This document shows positions 45,195 through 58,200 of a DNA stretch of 64,000 nt, one piece after another. The stretch lies in NCBI GenBank assembly GCA_949130495.1, contig OX422207.1, positions 711,670,456 through 711,734,455 on the forward strand, written 5' to 3'. The notes under the pieces were generated by a model. That model did not search any database, was not told the origin of the DNA, and saw only the letters and a program-made list of their open reading frames with translations. The position numbers and the translations under genes were made by a program. The DNA comes from Sambucus nigra. Its lineage: Eukaryota; Streptophyta; Magnoliopsida; Dipsacales; Adoxaceae. The stretch's first letter is position 1; each line of letters begins with the position of its first letter.

Positions 45195-46030
45195 AAAAGA
45201 TATTCACCCCACTGATTCCGCCACCTCCCTTTTTGCCACATCAGCCCGCCACTGCTCATCAATCCCGCCACCGCTTCTCATCAACCCCTCCGTTGCGCAT
45301 CAACTCTGTCGTTGCGCATCCCCTCCTCCTATAATAGAAAGTTAGCAACAATAGGTACATGCAAAATAAAAATACAAATATATAATTGTAGTTATATATT
45401 GTTAATGTGGTTGTTCATTAGCTTCCTTAATTATAAATAAATGTAGGAGAAAAACAAAAAAGTGAAGAGATGGTTTTGATTGTGATGAGAACTGAAGTTA
45501 ACAACAGGTATATAATATACAAAATACACATGTATACTTATTAAAATAAAAATATCAGTATGTTTTAAAGACTAAAAGGTCCATGAGGTTATCATTCTTA
45601 ATAAATTTGATTTAATATAAAAGGTGCATATTTATATCTACAATTATGGAATGCTATTGTTATTTTTTTAGATGATAAGCTTATATGGTTGTAAAGTATG
45701 GATGTCTTTAAGCCATATCATCATTATGGAATGCTACTATTATTATGAACTCCATAATTGTTGATGTTCGGAGGTAGTAATTTTGTTATATATTTATTTG
45801 GATTGGACTAGATTTCATTGGATTTGATATTTTAATAGCTATTATTTTTTGATGGCTAAACAATGTAAACGGATACAGATATTATCCGAATACGAGTGGA
45901 TATGGATATGGATAGTTGTTTTAGCTATCCGGGAGGATAGGGATACAGATACGGATAGTGCATCTAGATAGCGAATACGGATATGGAAAACATGATATTT
46001 TATCCCTATCCATCCGTTTACCACCCCTAA
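45195..46030. mobile_element. Insertion in the E3 LTR, with an hAT-like end
   Basis: About 830 bp absent from the other LTR. Its right end, read on the - strand, is TTAGGGGTGGTAAACGGATG followed by repeated GGATA/CGGATA words, the look of hAT terminal and subterminal sequence. The left end has no matching inverted terminus. A partial repeat of the flank (AAAGATATTCACYCCACT) lies at both 45137 and 45200. Truncated or composite; no transposase frame. Confidence 0.5.
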
Positions 46031-47054
46031 TCTCAATGATTCAAATCAATCCTGACCAACTAGTCCATTCCTTTAAATTACAAATTCCTAATCAATAAAC
46101 CCATTATACCCTCTAGTCTACCCTTGAATGCCTAATCCTACATTTAACCGTTCTAAATCAATGATTTTCGCAAATATCTAAATATTCCAAATATTAATCT
46201 CCAACATCTTAAATAAAAAATTATATCACTATTATATACATTCATGAAACAACAAGTCATTAAATCCTAACCCTAGGTTTTAAGAACATAATTCCTTAAC
46301 TAATTGCGCCAAATCCCTTAATAGGCTATACCTATACCGGTTGACCAATTAATATAGTAATATCCATATTTCCCCCATTATAGGTTTCTCCATCTTCAAC
46401 CCCAAATTTTCTCTCTCCAAACTCCATTAATGATTACAAAAGCTTCCTCTAAGCATCCAATCATCATCCGAATGATATCAACACATCAAAATAATAATAG
46501 AAACCTAATTCTATCATCAAATCCCAAATCTATCCCAAGAGTCGATAAAAACCCAATTCAAAATTTAAGAACCCTAGTTTATCCAATTCTACAACTTTTC
46601 ATAAATCGATTCAATTAAACAAAACATTTTTTAAACTAATTTATAATAAAAAAACATGTTCAAATTATATTTTAATAATTTTAAATCATACAAATGACGA
46701 ATTCAATTGAAATAAAAGGGGATTTAACCTAATTACTAACATGGTTAGGTTACTTACAAAATTAATCAATTGAATCTTACAAATCAGATTTAAAACATGT
46801 TTAAGGTTTATAACCCAATGAAATAAATATAATCTAACACATATGCAATCATAATCATGTTCTTGATAGAACTTGCCTTATGTATTGATTGAGAAATTAA
46901 CTCCTAATTCCCCCAAATCATTCTTTCCTCTTGGTGATTTCTTTTTCTATCCCCTCTAGCATTTTCCTATAGTGTTTATGATAAAATGAGATTCCTACTG
47001 ACCCTTTACAATTCCTTAATCTCGAAATTGGGTTTTGTCCCCAAATGGATCTCA

Positions 47055-47555
47055 ACTAAACGCTACACTAAAAAATATAATCTGACACGATTTATAACTG
47101 TGTCAGATTAAATCTGGCACGATTTTGAACTATGCCAGAATCAGGTGTTCCAAAATGGCTATTTTTTCTGGCACAGTTTAAAGTATGCCAGATGTGGCCA
47201 AACAAGAACACTGTCGGTACACTTTTAAACCGTGCCAGAATTTGGTATTTCTGACACATTTTTGGCATACTTTATAACTGTTCCAGATTGAATACATTTT
47301 TGGCACAGTACAATTTCGTGCCAAATTTTATACCATTTTGTCAAGGTTTTGAATTGTGCCAAATTTTTGAATCAAATAAAAAAATTAATTATAAATAATA
47401 TTACTAAAAAAATCAGCAACATTTTCACTATTTTTCGTACCTATTTTAGAATAACAAAAATTCAATAATAATATAAAACCAGGATGGCAAAAATAATACA
47501 ATAAAAATACAAATAGTTCGCAACAACACTAATGCACATCATTTTAAACTATAAA
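47055..47555. mobile_element. CACTA-type transposon end inside the E3 LTR
   Basis: About 500 bp replacing about 110 bp of LTR. Starts near CACTAAAAAATATAATCTG and carries many copies in both orientations of CTGGCACGRTTT/AAACYGTGCCAG, like the subterminal repeats of CACTA (En/Spm) transposons. Neighbouring copies can pair into short hairpins. Only one end is present. Confidence 0.6.
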
Positions 47556-47819
47556 CGAATATTCTACGCATCCAAAATTCAATTACAAAATATACACAAA
47601 ATAAATAACTAACCATTCAATTATTTAATAATTGCCCGGTACGAGTCCCAATATTAATTTAATCAATTACTCAATCACCGTGTCTTAAGTCCAAATTTTA
47701 ATTTAACTTAAATAACACATATCTATATAAATAGTGACATCTCTAATCGTAAGAAACACATATAATTAATTCGGTAGTTTAATTAATGAAATAATATGCA
47801 TAAAAAGTGGTGTATTATA

Positions 47820-47824
47820 GTCAC
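47820..47824. repeat. Target site duplication of E3, right copy (GTCAC)
   Basis: Identical to 37648-37652. Confidence 0.9.
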
Positions 47825-48527
47825 TCCCGACGAATTTCATCGTATCATGATATGTACTATATCTAAGGAAGCTTAGGACATCCTCTAACTCACACACAAA
47901 GGTATCAATGCTGTGAAATCTTGTAGGCTTCAAAACCTTATCACAAAATTTGAGACAATTAGAATTCTTGAATTTGAAACTTTTGTTGAATTTTTAGCAC
48001 ATCTATTTGATATTGTCGTGAACTCTAGCTTTAATTTGGGTGAGAAAATTGTAGTAACGAGGGAAGTTAAGAAAATTCTAAGTTCCCTCCAGTCTCGTTT
48101 CGTGCGAAAGTCATGGTCCTTAAATATTTGGGACTTCTGGACAATCTTAGGCTAGAAGAGTTCATAGGTGATCCTTAAACATACGAAATAGACAAGTTCC
48201 TTAAAACCCAAAAGAAAAAGGAAAAAGTAATCGCTTTAAAAGCTCAATCAAAGGAAAAAAAAGGAGGTTTTCGGCTCCGATTTTGAATTCAATCTAGATG
48301 ATCATTCTCTATTTGCTAAAAAAATAAAAATAGTTTCTCAAATTGAAAAATCAAAATTCTTCCAAAGTGGAAAATAAAAGTTTTGAGAAATACAAAAATT
48401 TCAAAATGGGAAAGAATGTTTTCAAGAATAATAAAAGGAAAGATAGAGGAGAGTACCCTAAGAAAGACGATTCGAAGAATTGTTATGATTTTGAGGGGAA
48501 AGGTCACAAAGACCATGAGTCTGCAAC
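47825..48527 (+). pseudogene. C3 copia gag, part 2 (between E3 and E4)
   Basis: Continues part 1 directly: PDEFHRIMICTISKEA, then KGINAVKSCRLQNLITKFET and FEFLAHLFDIVVN-type sequence up to about 48155. A degenerate nucleocapsid follows at about 48480-48530 (CYDFEGKGHKDHESATRL), where the second Cys and the last Cys of the knuckle are lost. Several stops and frame changes. Confidence 0.75.
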
Positions 48528-48532
48528 TAGGC
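48528..48532. repeat. Target site duplication of E4, left copy (TAGGC)
   Basis: Identical to 58196-58200. Confidence 0.95.
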
Positions 48533-51243
48533 TGTAATACCCCGTACTTTTATGGATATTTATTTGTGGGAGTAATTAAATTAAATGTGAATTAATTGAG
48601 AATTAATCCGGATAAAATACTAACGATATGTGAGTTGGTATTTGATTATAATGTGTATACATATGATGTTATATGAATATTGAAACTATTAAAATTGTCA
48701 CGAGATTGAAATACGGCAATTTGAGAAATTGAGTTGGGACGCGCGTGGCAGTCGCGCCAGGAATGTAATTATTTAAATTAAAAAGTGAATTTTATTTTTA
48801 TCAACCGTATGGTCATTTTGAGTGCGCCAACGTGTCCGGAAGGGTCGTGATAGTCAGAAAACACTAGCTGGGGGTTTAGTTTGGGTCCCGGGGCATTTTT
48901 GGGCCATACCGGCAACTTAAAAGGGTATTTTGGTAATTTTGAAATTTTAGGATAATTAACCAACGAATTTTGGGAGTTAAATAATGGGGTATTTAGGAAC
49001 CCACTAACCTATTACCAGCACTTAACTAATTAGAGGGCTACGGGAGTTATAGGAGAGGTTAGGAGAAGTTCCCAAAAGAGAAACATAACCTCCATCTTCA
49101 ACCATCAACCTTGGGAGAAAAAGGAGAGAGCAACCTTCATCAATTCAACACCAAATTCAGAGAAAATCAAAGGCAAGTGGTTTAATTACGTTAATTTCAA
49201 GCGAATGTTTCTTCCATGCTTAAAAAATTGATATATTTGCATTGTATTGGGAGATTTATAAAAATCCATGAAATCGGAGTTATAAATTCAGATTTTGATG
49301 TAGGTTTGCATGTAGAGTTGTTATTGGGTGATTTGACTAAAAGAATTACTACTTTTTATGTTACCAAAACGGATTTATATATGGAAATTGATGACTTTAA
49401 ATTCTAGGGTTCATACTCATAAGGTTTAGGGAAAACTTTGGGAGATTTAATAATTAGGTGTTGTATAGGAAGATTTGATCCCATGAATGTGCTAGATTAC
49501 GACCTAAGAATGTTTAGGAAGGTTGAGGAACCTTAAAATATTGTTGGAATAATTTTTGGAGGAGTTTTGAGAGGAGAAAATTGGTGAAAAACGAGTTAGG
49601 AAATTCTGGGCTCAAAACTGTCACCTCGTTAGAAGACCTGCCCAGGTCGTTCGAACGAGCTCGTTCGAACGAGCTTCTAACGAGCTGACAGTTTGCCTTC
49701 TAACGAGTTGAATGTTCATTCGATGCCTTTCGTTAGGAGTGCACGATAGAAGAATGATTTGAACCATATAGAAGAATGATTTGAACCAAATGGTAATTGT
49801 GGGTTAGGACGCGAATAACTAATTACGACGTGAGGATAATGGATGATGTGTATATATAAACCGGGGACACGTGTATTGGTATCAGAATGAGAAGTATACC
49901 ACTAATAAATTATGGAAATTACTAAGATGTGTGCATGCTTAGTATATGTATATGATTTTATGTGTATGACATACCTACCATACTTGCTATCACGGGAGGT
50001 TTACGTTCGCTTAGGGCCATCTAATCCTTGTGTGCCCGGATTTAGATTGGTACCTTAAGAACATAATGCTAGAATGACTTATTTGTGAGTTAATAAGTCA
50101 GCTGACTATGGAGCGTAGGTATGTACGTGACCCATGGATATGTTGAATTATGTTCGCCTCCATTTTTGTGTGTGGTGCTTATTCTAACAATTCCTGAGAG
50201 ATTCGGAATTTGTAATCCTTATGTACGTGATGTACCGGGATGGATAGCAGAGTATGTGTGCACCGCAGCTTAGCCTCGGGGTGCTTGTATTGGATACTTA
50301 TGATGTGAATAATATACGGTTAAATGAAAAGGAATGGTTATGTTTAATTGCGAGAATAATCGTAGTAACGTCTTGATAAAGATAAAAAGGGAAAAACCTG
50401 CTGTGAATTGTTTTGCTAATAATTGAGAATCCGTGTTTAAGTAAAGCTATCTATTCAAGTGATAACATTGGGAATTCATATTGTGAATCGAGTAGTTGGG
50501 TTAGAACTTATGTCGGTTCAGTTAGATATAAATACCACTTAGATGGGTACTGTACGTTAGGAGTGCACGATTAGTCGAGAGGTGAGTATTCATGTGAGAG
50601 CACGTCCTAACATTTATTTTGCATTCATTGTTTTAATGTTATTAAAGCACTTGCTATTTTTAAAATATTCTCCACATTCGGGCTCTGACCCGTTTGCTTT
50701 CAAATCTACTTTTTGTAAAAACCTTTTTAGGTGCCCAGCCACAAGGACACCATGCATAGGATTTCCATTCAGGTGACGAGCTATAGTTATTTGTGGAAGT
50801 TACAGGGCCTTGCTAGTAGACGCTTATTTTGTCTTGACTCTATTAAGTGTTCATCATTTGTAGGGCATGTCGCCCATTTCTTTTAGAGACATTTTATATT
50901 CAGTTATTCAGACTGTGGATTGTAATTAATTCAGGATTCACACTGTTTTATTTATTTCAGTTTGTGGGTTTGTTATGAGGAGTTTTCCTCCGGACTTATT
51001 ATTAATTGTTGGTTACTTTATTGAGACTTTATGGTGTATGGTGATGTTATCCTTTTACATTTTCATTTATCGCATGTTAATCAGATTTAATTTAAAATTT
51101 GACAACTTACTTTTTAAATACTAGGTGGTTAGTAATCATTAAAATGTTTTCGACAGTGATGCTATTAACTGAACCAACTTGGCGTTTTGTATTGATTTAA
51201 TAAAGGAGTAGCTACCCGGTATTTAATTAGTCGGGGTGTCACA
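48533..51243 (+). repeat. E4 5' LTR (2711 bp)
   Basis: TGTAATACCCC...GGGTGTCACA. About 210 bp of the palindrome region are missing after 49730 and replaced by about 38 bp of filler copied from elsewhere in the LTR. TATA box near 49852. Confidence 0.95.
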
Positions 51244-51350
51244 GGTGGTATCATAGCATCACGTTCTAGTGTCCTTTAGGATCTGTACAGCTTATTATGT
51301 TTCCGTTGAGCTTTCTTTGATATAGAGCCCTATGCTTAGGATTGTTGATA
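51244..51350 (+). other. E4 primer binding site and leader
   Basis: TGGTATCATAGCATCACG at 51246-51263, two changes from the site of E2 in these 18 bases. The next 80 bp match the E2 leader. Confidence 0.85.
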
Positions 51351-54300
51351 TCCTTGGTGAGATTTCATTCTCCTGCTTCGATATTTATGGTAGTGAATTT
51401 TATATGCAATCGTGTGTATTCGTGTGCCGAACAATGTAGTATGTCAGGCGAAGACAGTTGGGTGAACAACAGGAGTCAATTATATATTGAGGTTATTTGA
51501 TTTATTTAAAGAAGGATGACCGTAGTTGAAGTCACCGATATTATGGCACGGAAGTCCTGGATGATATAGAAGGCTAAGGCGCGACTTGAGACTTCCGGTT
51601 ACAGCTATAGTAGGAATGGGGTCAAATTAGACACATCCAACAAGGTTGGAATGGGAGAGAAAGAGTTAGGTGTAACATTGAAGAGAACCAGCAATATCAA
51701 TACTCGAAAGGCGAAGACGGCATGTGCTAGCCAAACGAACGCAATGTATCCAAAGGCTTGGACATATGTCAGGATATGACCAATTGAGAGTGAAAATTTA
51801 GAGAAATTTTTCCTTGACTCGTAAGAACGGAGATTCAATGATGACAAACAAGCAACCCACTTAAAAGTGGAATGTGATGTCGAGAGGGTGTACACGTATG
51901 GTTTGACCATGAGTTCCTTCATCAGATGTTCAAGTTGAAAGGCGAATGCTATTCTGAACTCACATAAGAGGGCCAAACAAGGGTCAACTTGTGAGGAGAA
52001 ATTTAATGTTGTAGCGAACCTTACACCGGGTGGAGAAGGTGGTATGGAGAAGAGGATGTTAAAGGGAGAATCTACATACAAGAAGAATTGTTAGCTCTTA
52101 TGGGGAATTCTGCTTGGATGATAAATACAGATAGTAATTATATCGCGTGGTGTAAATTTGGAGGTAAATGTTCCCTTGGGTAGGGAGATACAAAAATCAA
52201 TTTTTTTTTATAAAATAAGACTGGGAAAATGGTGTTGGAGGAACACCACAAGAAAGAATACCCAATGGAGAAACCGTTAAAATAATTCGATAGCGGAATT
52301 ACTACCGAGCGATGGTAATTTCAGTAAGAGAGGTGGAAAACTAGTAGTGTGTTCCTTAGGTACATCAAGCTAAGGGAACAATGGAGATAGTCTTCAGAGT
52401 CGAGACTACCAACGTCCGAGAGATGGACCACCTCAACATGATTTGGGAGACAAAAGATAAGTGGAGTATGTGTAGAGGTATTTCTGTGGGGAGTGAAACC
52501 TGTGCGTTATAAAATTTTTCCCGATACAAGAGTAGGGGTCAAGGTATTGTGCATGGCGAGGGCAACAGTTATTGAAATATCCGGTTTGGGACAGACATGT
52601 GTGGTAAGTCCAGGAACCATTTGAGCAGCCGGGACGATTATTAGGATAGAAGTATGAGTAATATACTCAGATGAGAATGCATGTTATTTGTGGCATGAAT
52701 GAGTTACTACATTTGTTACAATTGTATTTTCACTTGAGAGTTGAGTTTAGTGAGTATATCAATAAGTTTATTATATATAAGAACATTTTCCCTGATAGTG
52801 TGGGGGTTACTTTTATTGTCATCCGCGGAGGATGAATGGGTATATTAATAGCGGTTTATGCTTTATCGAAATTACTCGTTTTAGTGCTGTGTTATACGAG
52901 TATGATATGATCTTAATTATTGTTTTATATATATGATTATACCGATAGTGTGCTGGTATTTCAAGTTTATCGAAGTTACTACCTTGGGGTAGAATGTTTT
53001 GGTTCTGGAGAGGCCCCATTTGTGAGAGGGCCGGGCTAAAAAAAAAAAAAAAAATTTTGTACTATTTTATATATGTGTATATATATAAATATTGCTGTGA
53101 TTTCAAAAGGCATAATGGTCTCGGATATTTAATCCCAGTATGCGTAGGGATTTGATTATTATGAGTCGTATGTAATTGATTTACTAGTCCACAAGGAGTG
53201 AGTTGTTTTTTTTGTAATTAACGATAGAGCGGTCATAACAAAAAGAGTGCATTGCTTTACCACCCGTTAGATATTTGGAAGTCTATACTCATAGTTGTGT
53301 GTCTGGGGACGGGAATTTGAGGGTCTCAAAATGTCTCGCATGTTGTATATGAAATGTGATTTCCATCACTGTAAAGAGAAAAGTGTCTTTCAGAAGGAGT
53401 TCTTTATTTATGTATAATTGCAAACTGAGATGAAACTGTGTTGTTATAAGACGAGAGTGTGGGGGTACATATTATGGACAGGGCTTAACGGATTCCGATG
53501 ACCGGCAATGTTAAGTAGTAGTGTATCGGGGAGGTCCCTTATTTGGATTTCGCTTTGCGAGACACCCCACGCATGAAACTTATCGTAAGGTTGGTAGTAA
53601 GGAAATGTGTGGCCTTTCTCTCATGATTTGGATACCTCTATCGTTATGGGAGTACGTAGTTATAACGAGAAGTTACAAGGAGTAAATTATGATGTACGGC
53701 AATTAGAGCCAGTTGTTAGTAAATTACGATATAAGTACTAATAATGTTGGTTTTGTCACGGCGTGTTGAAGGACGCATTGAGGATAAGGAGGATTTTGGT
53801 ATTTCTAATTCAGAAGCGATTGAGAACACACAAGTGGTATAGCACCATTGTATTTACAGTGATAATAAAGAGTTTGGGATTTGTATGAAGCGTATATAAT
53901 GTTTAAAAACCGTATGATTGGGTTATAAGCGGCGTAGACATCTTGATTTGCTAAAGTGTAAATCAAAGGAAGAGGGAACATAGACGGGTGAGATTATTAC
54001 TTATGAGATTAAACGTCATAAGAAAAGGTGTAAGTGAATATCATGTGTAGTAAGTATAGCACGTTCAAATTTGGAGAAAAGGCAGTAGAAAGCCATTTGA
54101 TAAAAGGAGATATCTCTTGAGAAGGCGAATAAATTATTATGAGCAATTTGGAGTAGAGTTACGATCAATCGAATGTTGAGGGTGACTCAAGAGTAAATAG
54201 AATGGGGAGGTCAATCAGGTATAAAGTCCAGATATGCACAAAGTGGTGAAAAGTGTGAAGGTCCAAACTTTTGGTATTCGTCTGGAGAATAAGATCATTA

Positions 54301-55283
54301 AGTATAATTTAACGGGGAAAATTTTATATGAATATCGGCATTGAAAGAGGTATAGTAAGTAGTAGAACGGTTGGGTGTTACATGATTAACCAAATAATTT
54401 TGTATCAAGACGACGATTCCAAGAATGGGAGGGTCAAGTTGGAGAATTTTCTTGAGAGGTAGCCAACTTATTGATAAGTAATGAGTTCCTTCGATTATGT
54501 GGGACATGTTGTCCAGAAGGAGAGAAATTGTTATATACTTGAATGATTTACACTATTAGATAGTGAACAAGCCGGTACGTGGTTCGACGTAGTATTATTT
54601 AGAACTGGGATGAAATCCCCGAAATCCACATTTAGGTGGGGTGACAATAAGTAGTGGGAAATAACGATTCAAACTGAGGGTTGTATCACCTATAACCCGA
54701 GGTGCAGGCGCAAGGTGACTAACGACTAATGGATTGTATGAAAGAAATTTTGGATTCATTGCGATATTTTCAATTCCTAATCGGGTATAACTAGTGAGGT
54801 ATATTGTAGTCATGAGGAGGAGATATTACCAAATGGTAGAGTTGGGGGAAAGCACCCGTATCTATTTATGGTGGACAAGGTGCTTACAAAGGTTTGTGTG
54901 ACACCAACAGGCTGAAGTGGTTTTCCCTTGTGTAAAAGTCACAACGTCGGGATATGTCAAGGAATGGACAAGCGTAGTCACATGTGTTATTGATTCATCC
55001 CAGGATGGGAGTTTGGTGTTTTGATAAACGCGGGAGTTAGTAGTGAGGTGCGGACTCACAATACTAATAAAAATAATGCGGCTAATGATGTATAGGCTAT
55101 TTTTATTCGAAGGTTGTTTAATAAGAGCACAACGTGAGGTGCATTTATCGAAGATTATTCTTATAAGGTATCAAGTATGTTAAACAAGCTTATTGTGAAG
55201 CGAGGGTTTTAGTAATTTGGGATTTTCTTTATAATTGTTTTGAATACTGGAGGATACCTAATTTTTCCAGGTGTGCCTTACTC
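51351..55283 (+). other. E4 interior of unknown origin
   Basis: 3.9 kb with no pol motif. The longest frame is 158 codons on the - strand (52081-51605), starting MYVDSPFNILFSIPPSPP, with hydrophobic stretches near its end. I do not recognise it and it may be chance. A 17-bp A run lies at 53038-53053. Not tandemly repeated. It could be captured genomic DNA or a diverged, decayed interior. Confidence 0.6.
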
Positions 55284-55325
55284 TTCCGAATTTCGGGACG
55301 AAATTCTGCTATTAGGGGGGAAGTA
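55284..55325 (+). other. E4 polypurine tract
   Basis: TTCCGAATTTCGGGACGAAA, then ATTAGGGGGGAAGTA before the LTR; the same as in E2 apart from one base. Confidence 0.9.
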
Positions 55326-58195
55326 TGTAATACCCCGTACTTTTTTGGATATTTATTTATGGGAGTAATTAAATTAAATGTGAATTAATTGAGAATTAAT
55401 CCGGATAAAATACTAACGAGATGTCAGTTGGTATTTGATTATAATGTGTATACATATGATGTTATATGAATATTGAAACTATTGAAATTGTCACGAGATA
55501 GAAATACGGCAATTTGGGAAATTGAATTGGGACGCGTGTGACAGTCGTGCCAGGAATGTAATTGTTTAAATTAAAAAGTGAATTTTATTTTTATCAACCG
55601 TATGGTCATTTTTTGTGCGCCAACGTGTCCGGAAGGGTCGAGATAGTCAGAAAACACTAGCCGGGGGTTTAGTTTGGGTCCCGGGGCATTTTTGGGCCAT
55701 ACCTGCAACTTAAAAGGGTATTTTGGTAATTTTGAAATTTTAGGATAATTAACGAACGAATTTTGGGAGTTAAATAATGGGGTATTTAGGAACCCACTAA
55801 CCCATTACCACCACTTAACTAATTAGAGGGCTACGGGAGTTATAGGAGAGGTTAGGAGAAGTTCCCAAAAGAGAAACACAACCTCCATCTTCAACCTTGG
55901 GAGAAAAAGGAGAGAGCAACCTTCATCAATTCAACACCAAATTCAGAGAAAATCCAAGGCAAGTGGTTTAATTACGTTAATTTCAAGCGAATGTTTCTTC
56001 CATGCTTAGAAAATTGATATATTTGCATTGTATTGGGAGATTTCTAAAAACCCATGAAATCGGAGTTATAAATTCAGATTTTGATGTAGGTTTGCATGTA
56101 GAGTTGTTATTGGGTGATTTGACTAAAAGAATTACTACTTTTTATGTTACAAAAATGGATTTATATATGGAAATTGATGACTTTAAATTCTAGGGTTCAT
56201 ACTCATAAGGTTTGGGGAAAACTTTGGGAGATTTAATAATTAGGTGTTGTATAGGAAGATTTGATCCCATGAATGTGCTATATTACGACCTAAGAATGTT
56301 TAGGAAGGTTGAGGAACCTTAAAATATTGTTGGAATAGTTTTTGGAGGAGTTTTGAGGGGAGAAAATTGGTGAAAAACGAGTTAGGAAATTCTGGGCTCG
56401 AAACTGTCACCTCGTTAGAAGACCTGCCCAGGTCGTTCGAACGAGCTTCTAACGAGATGTCAGTTTGCCTTCTAACGAGTTGAATGTTCATTCGATGCAT
56501 TTCATTCGAATGAGATCTCGTTAGATGGCCACTTCGTTCGAACGAACTCTCGTTCGAACGTCCTCATTCGAACGAGACTTCTAACGAGTTGACAGATTGG
56601 CCTTTTTGGCCTGGTTTGATTTCTAGTGTCCCGTAACCTTGTTTAATGGTAGAGATAACCTTACCTTGATGACCAATTGATATAGTTGGGATATTCGGGA
56701 TATATTGGGGAGTAAAATATAGAAGAATGATTTGAACCAAATGGTAATTGTGGGTTAGGACGCGAATAACTAATTACGACGTGAGGATAATGGATGATGT
56801 GTATATATAAACCGGGGACACGTGTATTGGTATCAGAATGAGAAGTATACCACTAATAAATTATGGAAATTACTAAGATGTGTGCATGCTTAGTATATGT
56901 ATATGACTTTATGTGTATGACATACCTACCATACTTGCTATCACGGGAGGTTTACGTTCGCTTAGGGCCATCTAATCCTTGTGTGCCCGGATTTAGATTG
57001 GTACCTTAAGAACATAATGCTAGAATGACTTATTTGTGAGTTAATAGGTCAGTTGACTATGGAGCGTAGGTATGTACGTGACCCATGGATATGTTGAATT
57101 ATGTTCGCCTCCATTTTTGTGTGTGGTGCTTATTCTAACAATTCCTGAGAGATTCAGAATTTGTAATCCTTATGTACGTGATGTACCGGGATGGATAGCA
57201 GAGTATGTGTGCATCGCAGCTTAGCCTCGGGGTGCTTGTATTGTATATTTATGATGTGAATAATATACGGTTAAATGAAAAGGAATGGTTATGTTTAATT
57301 GCGAGAATAATCGTAGTAACGTCTTGATAAAGATAAAAAGGGAAAAACCTGCTGTGAATTGTTTTGCTAATAATTGAGAATCCGTGTTTAAGTAAAGCTA
57401 TCTATTCAAGTGATAACATTGGGAATTCATATTGCGAATCGAGTAGTTGGGTTAGAACTTATGTCGGTTCAGTTAGATATAAATACCACTTAGATGGGTA
57501 CTGTATGTTAGGAGTGCACGATTAGTCGAGAGGTGAGTATTTCATGTGAGAGTATGTCCTAACATGTATTTTGCATTCATTGTTTTAATGTTATTAAAGT
57601 ACTTGATGTTTTTAAAATATTCTCCACATTCGGGCTCTGACCCGTTTGCTTTCAAATCTACTTTTTGTAAAAACCTTTTTAGGTGCCCAACCACAAGGAC
57701 ACCATGCATAGGATTTCCATTCAGGTGACGAGCTGTAGCTATTTGTGGAAGTTACAGGGCCTTGCTAGTAGACGCTTATTTTGTCTTGACTCTATTAAGT
57801 GTTCATCATTTGTAGGGCATGTCGCCCATTTCTTTTAGAGACATTCTATATTCAGTTATTCAGACTGTGGATTGTAATTAATTCAGGATTCACACTGTTT
57901 TATTTATTTCAGTTTGTGGATTTGTTGTGAGGAGTTTTCCTCCGGACTTATTATTAATTGTTGGTTACTTTATTGAGACTTTATGGTGTATGGTGATGTT
58001 ATCCTTTTACATTTTCATTTATCGCATGTTAATCAGATTTAATTTAAAATTTGACAACTTACTTTTTAAATACTAGGTGGTTAGTGATCATTAAAATGTT
58101 TTCGACAGTGATGCTATTAATTGAACCAACTTGGCATTTTTTATTGATTTAATAAAGGAGTAGCTACTCGGTATTTAATTAGTCGGGGTGTCACA
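55326..58195 (+). repeat. E4 3' LTR (2870 bp)
   Basis: TGTAATACCCC...GGGTGTCACA, including the full palindrome region (56430-56595) lost from the 5' copy. TATA box near 56808. Confidence 0.95.
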
Positions 58196-58200
58196 TAGGC
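58196..58200. repeat. Target site duplication of E4, right copy (TAGGC)
   Basis: Identical to 48528-48532. Confidence 0.95.

Larger units (their letters stand above)
37653..47819 (-). mobile_element. E3: old Ty3/gypsy (Tekay-like) element, non-coding remnant
   Basis: A 10,167-bp unit with GTCAC duplications and LTRs 37653-40771 and 43585-47819. On the - strand the LTR starts TGTAATACCC and ends GATATCACA, and the 3' LTR is preceded by CTTCGAGGATGAAATTCC then TTATTTTAGGTGGAAGAA, a block typical of chromoviruses. The 2.8-kb interior has no recognisable pol. The LTRs differ by many substitutions and indels, making it one of the oldest insertions here. The gag of C3 reads through when it is removed. 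Confidence 0.8.
43585..47819 (-). repeat. E3 5' LTR (4235 bp, enlarged by later insertions)
   Basis: TGTGATGCTCC...GTGTATTATA; the last CA is TA here. It is 1116 bp longer than its partner because of extra sequence at about 45190-46030 and about 47055-47555. Confidence 0.85.
48533..58195 (+). mobile_element. E4: complete non-autonomous relative of E2 (LARD-type)
   Basis: A 9663-bp element with TAGGC duplications, LTRs 48533-51243 and 55326-58195, a primer site and a polypurine tract. LTRs, the 100 bp after the primer site and the 40 bp before the 3' LTR are clearly homologous to those of E2. The 4.08-kb interior between them shows no gag, RT or integrase on either strand and nothing in common with the coding part of E2. 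That is the make-up of a large retrotransposon derivative mobilised in trans. LTRs differ by several per cent plus indels, so it is older than E2. Confidence 0.9.

Noticed and set aside
49216..49407. Small frame also found at 56002
   Set aside because: Same reason: shared LTR sequence of E4, altered in the E2 LTRs.
53038..53053. Poly-A run as the tail of a non-LTR retrotransposon
   Set aside because: No LINE or SINE body or target duplication seen around it.
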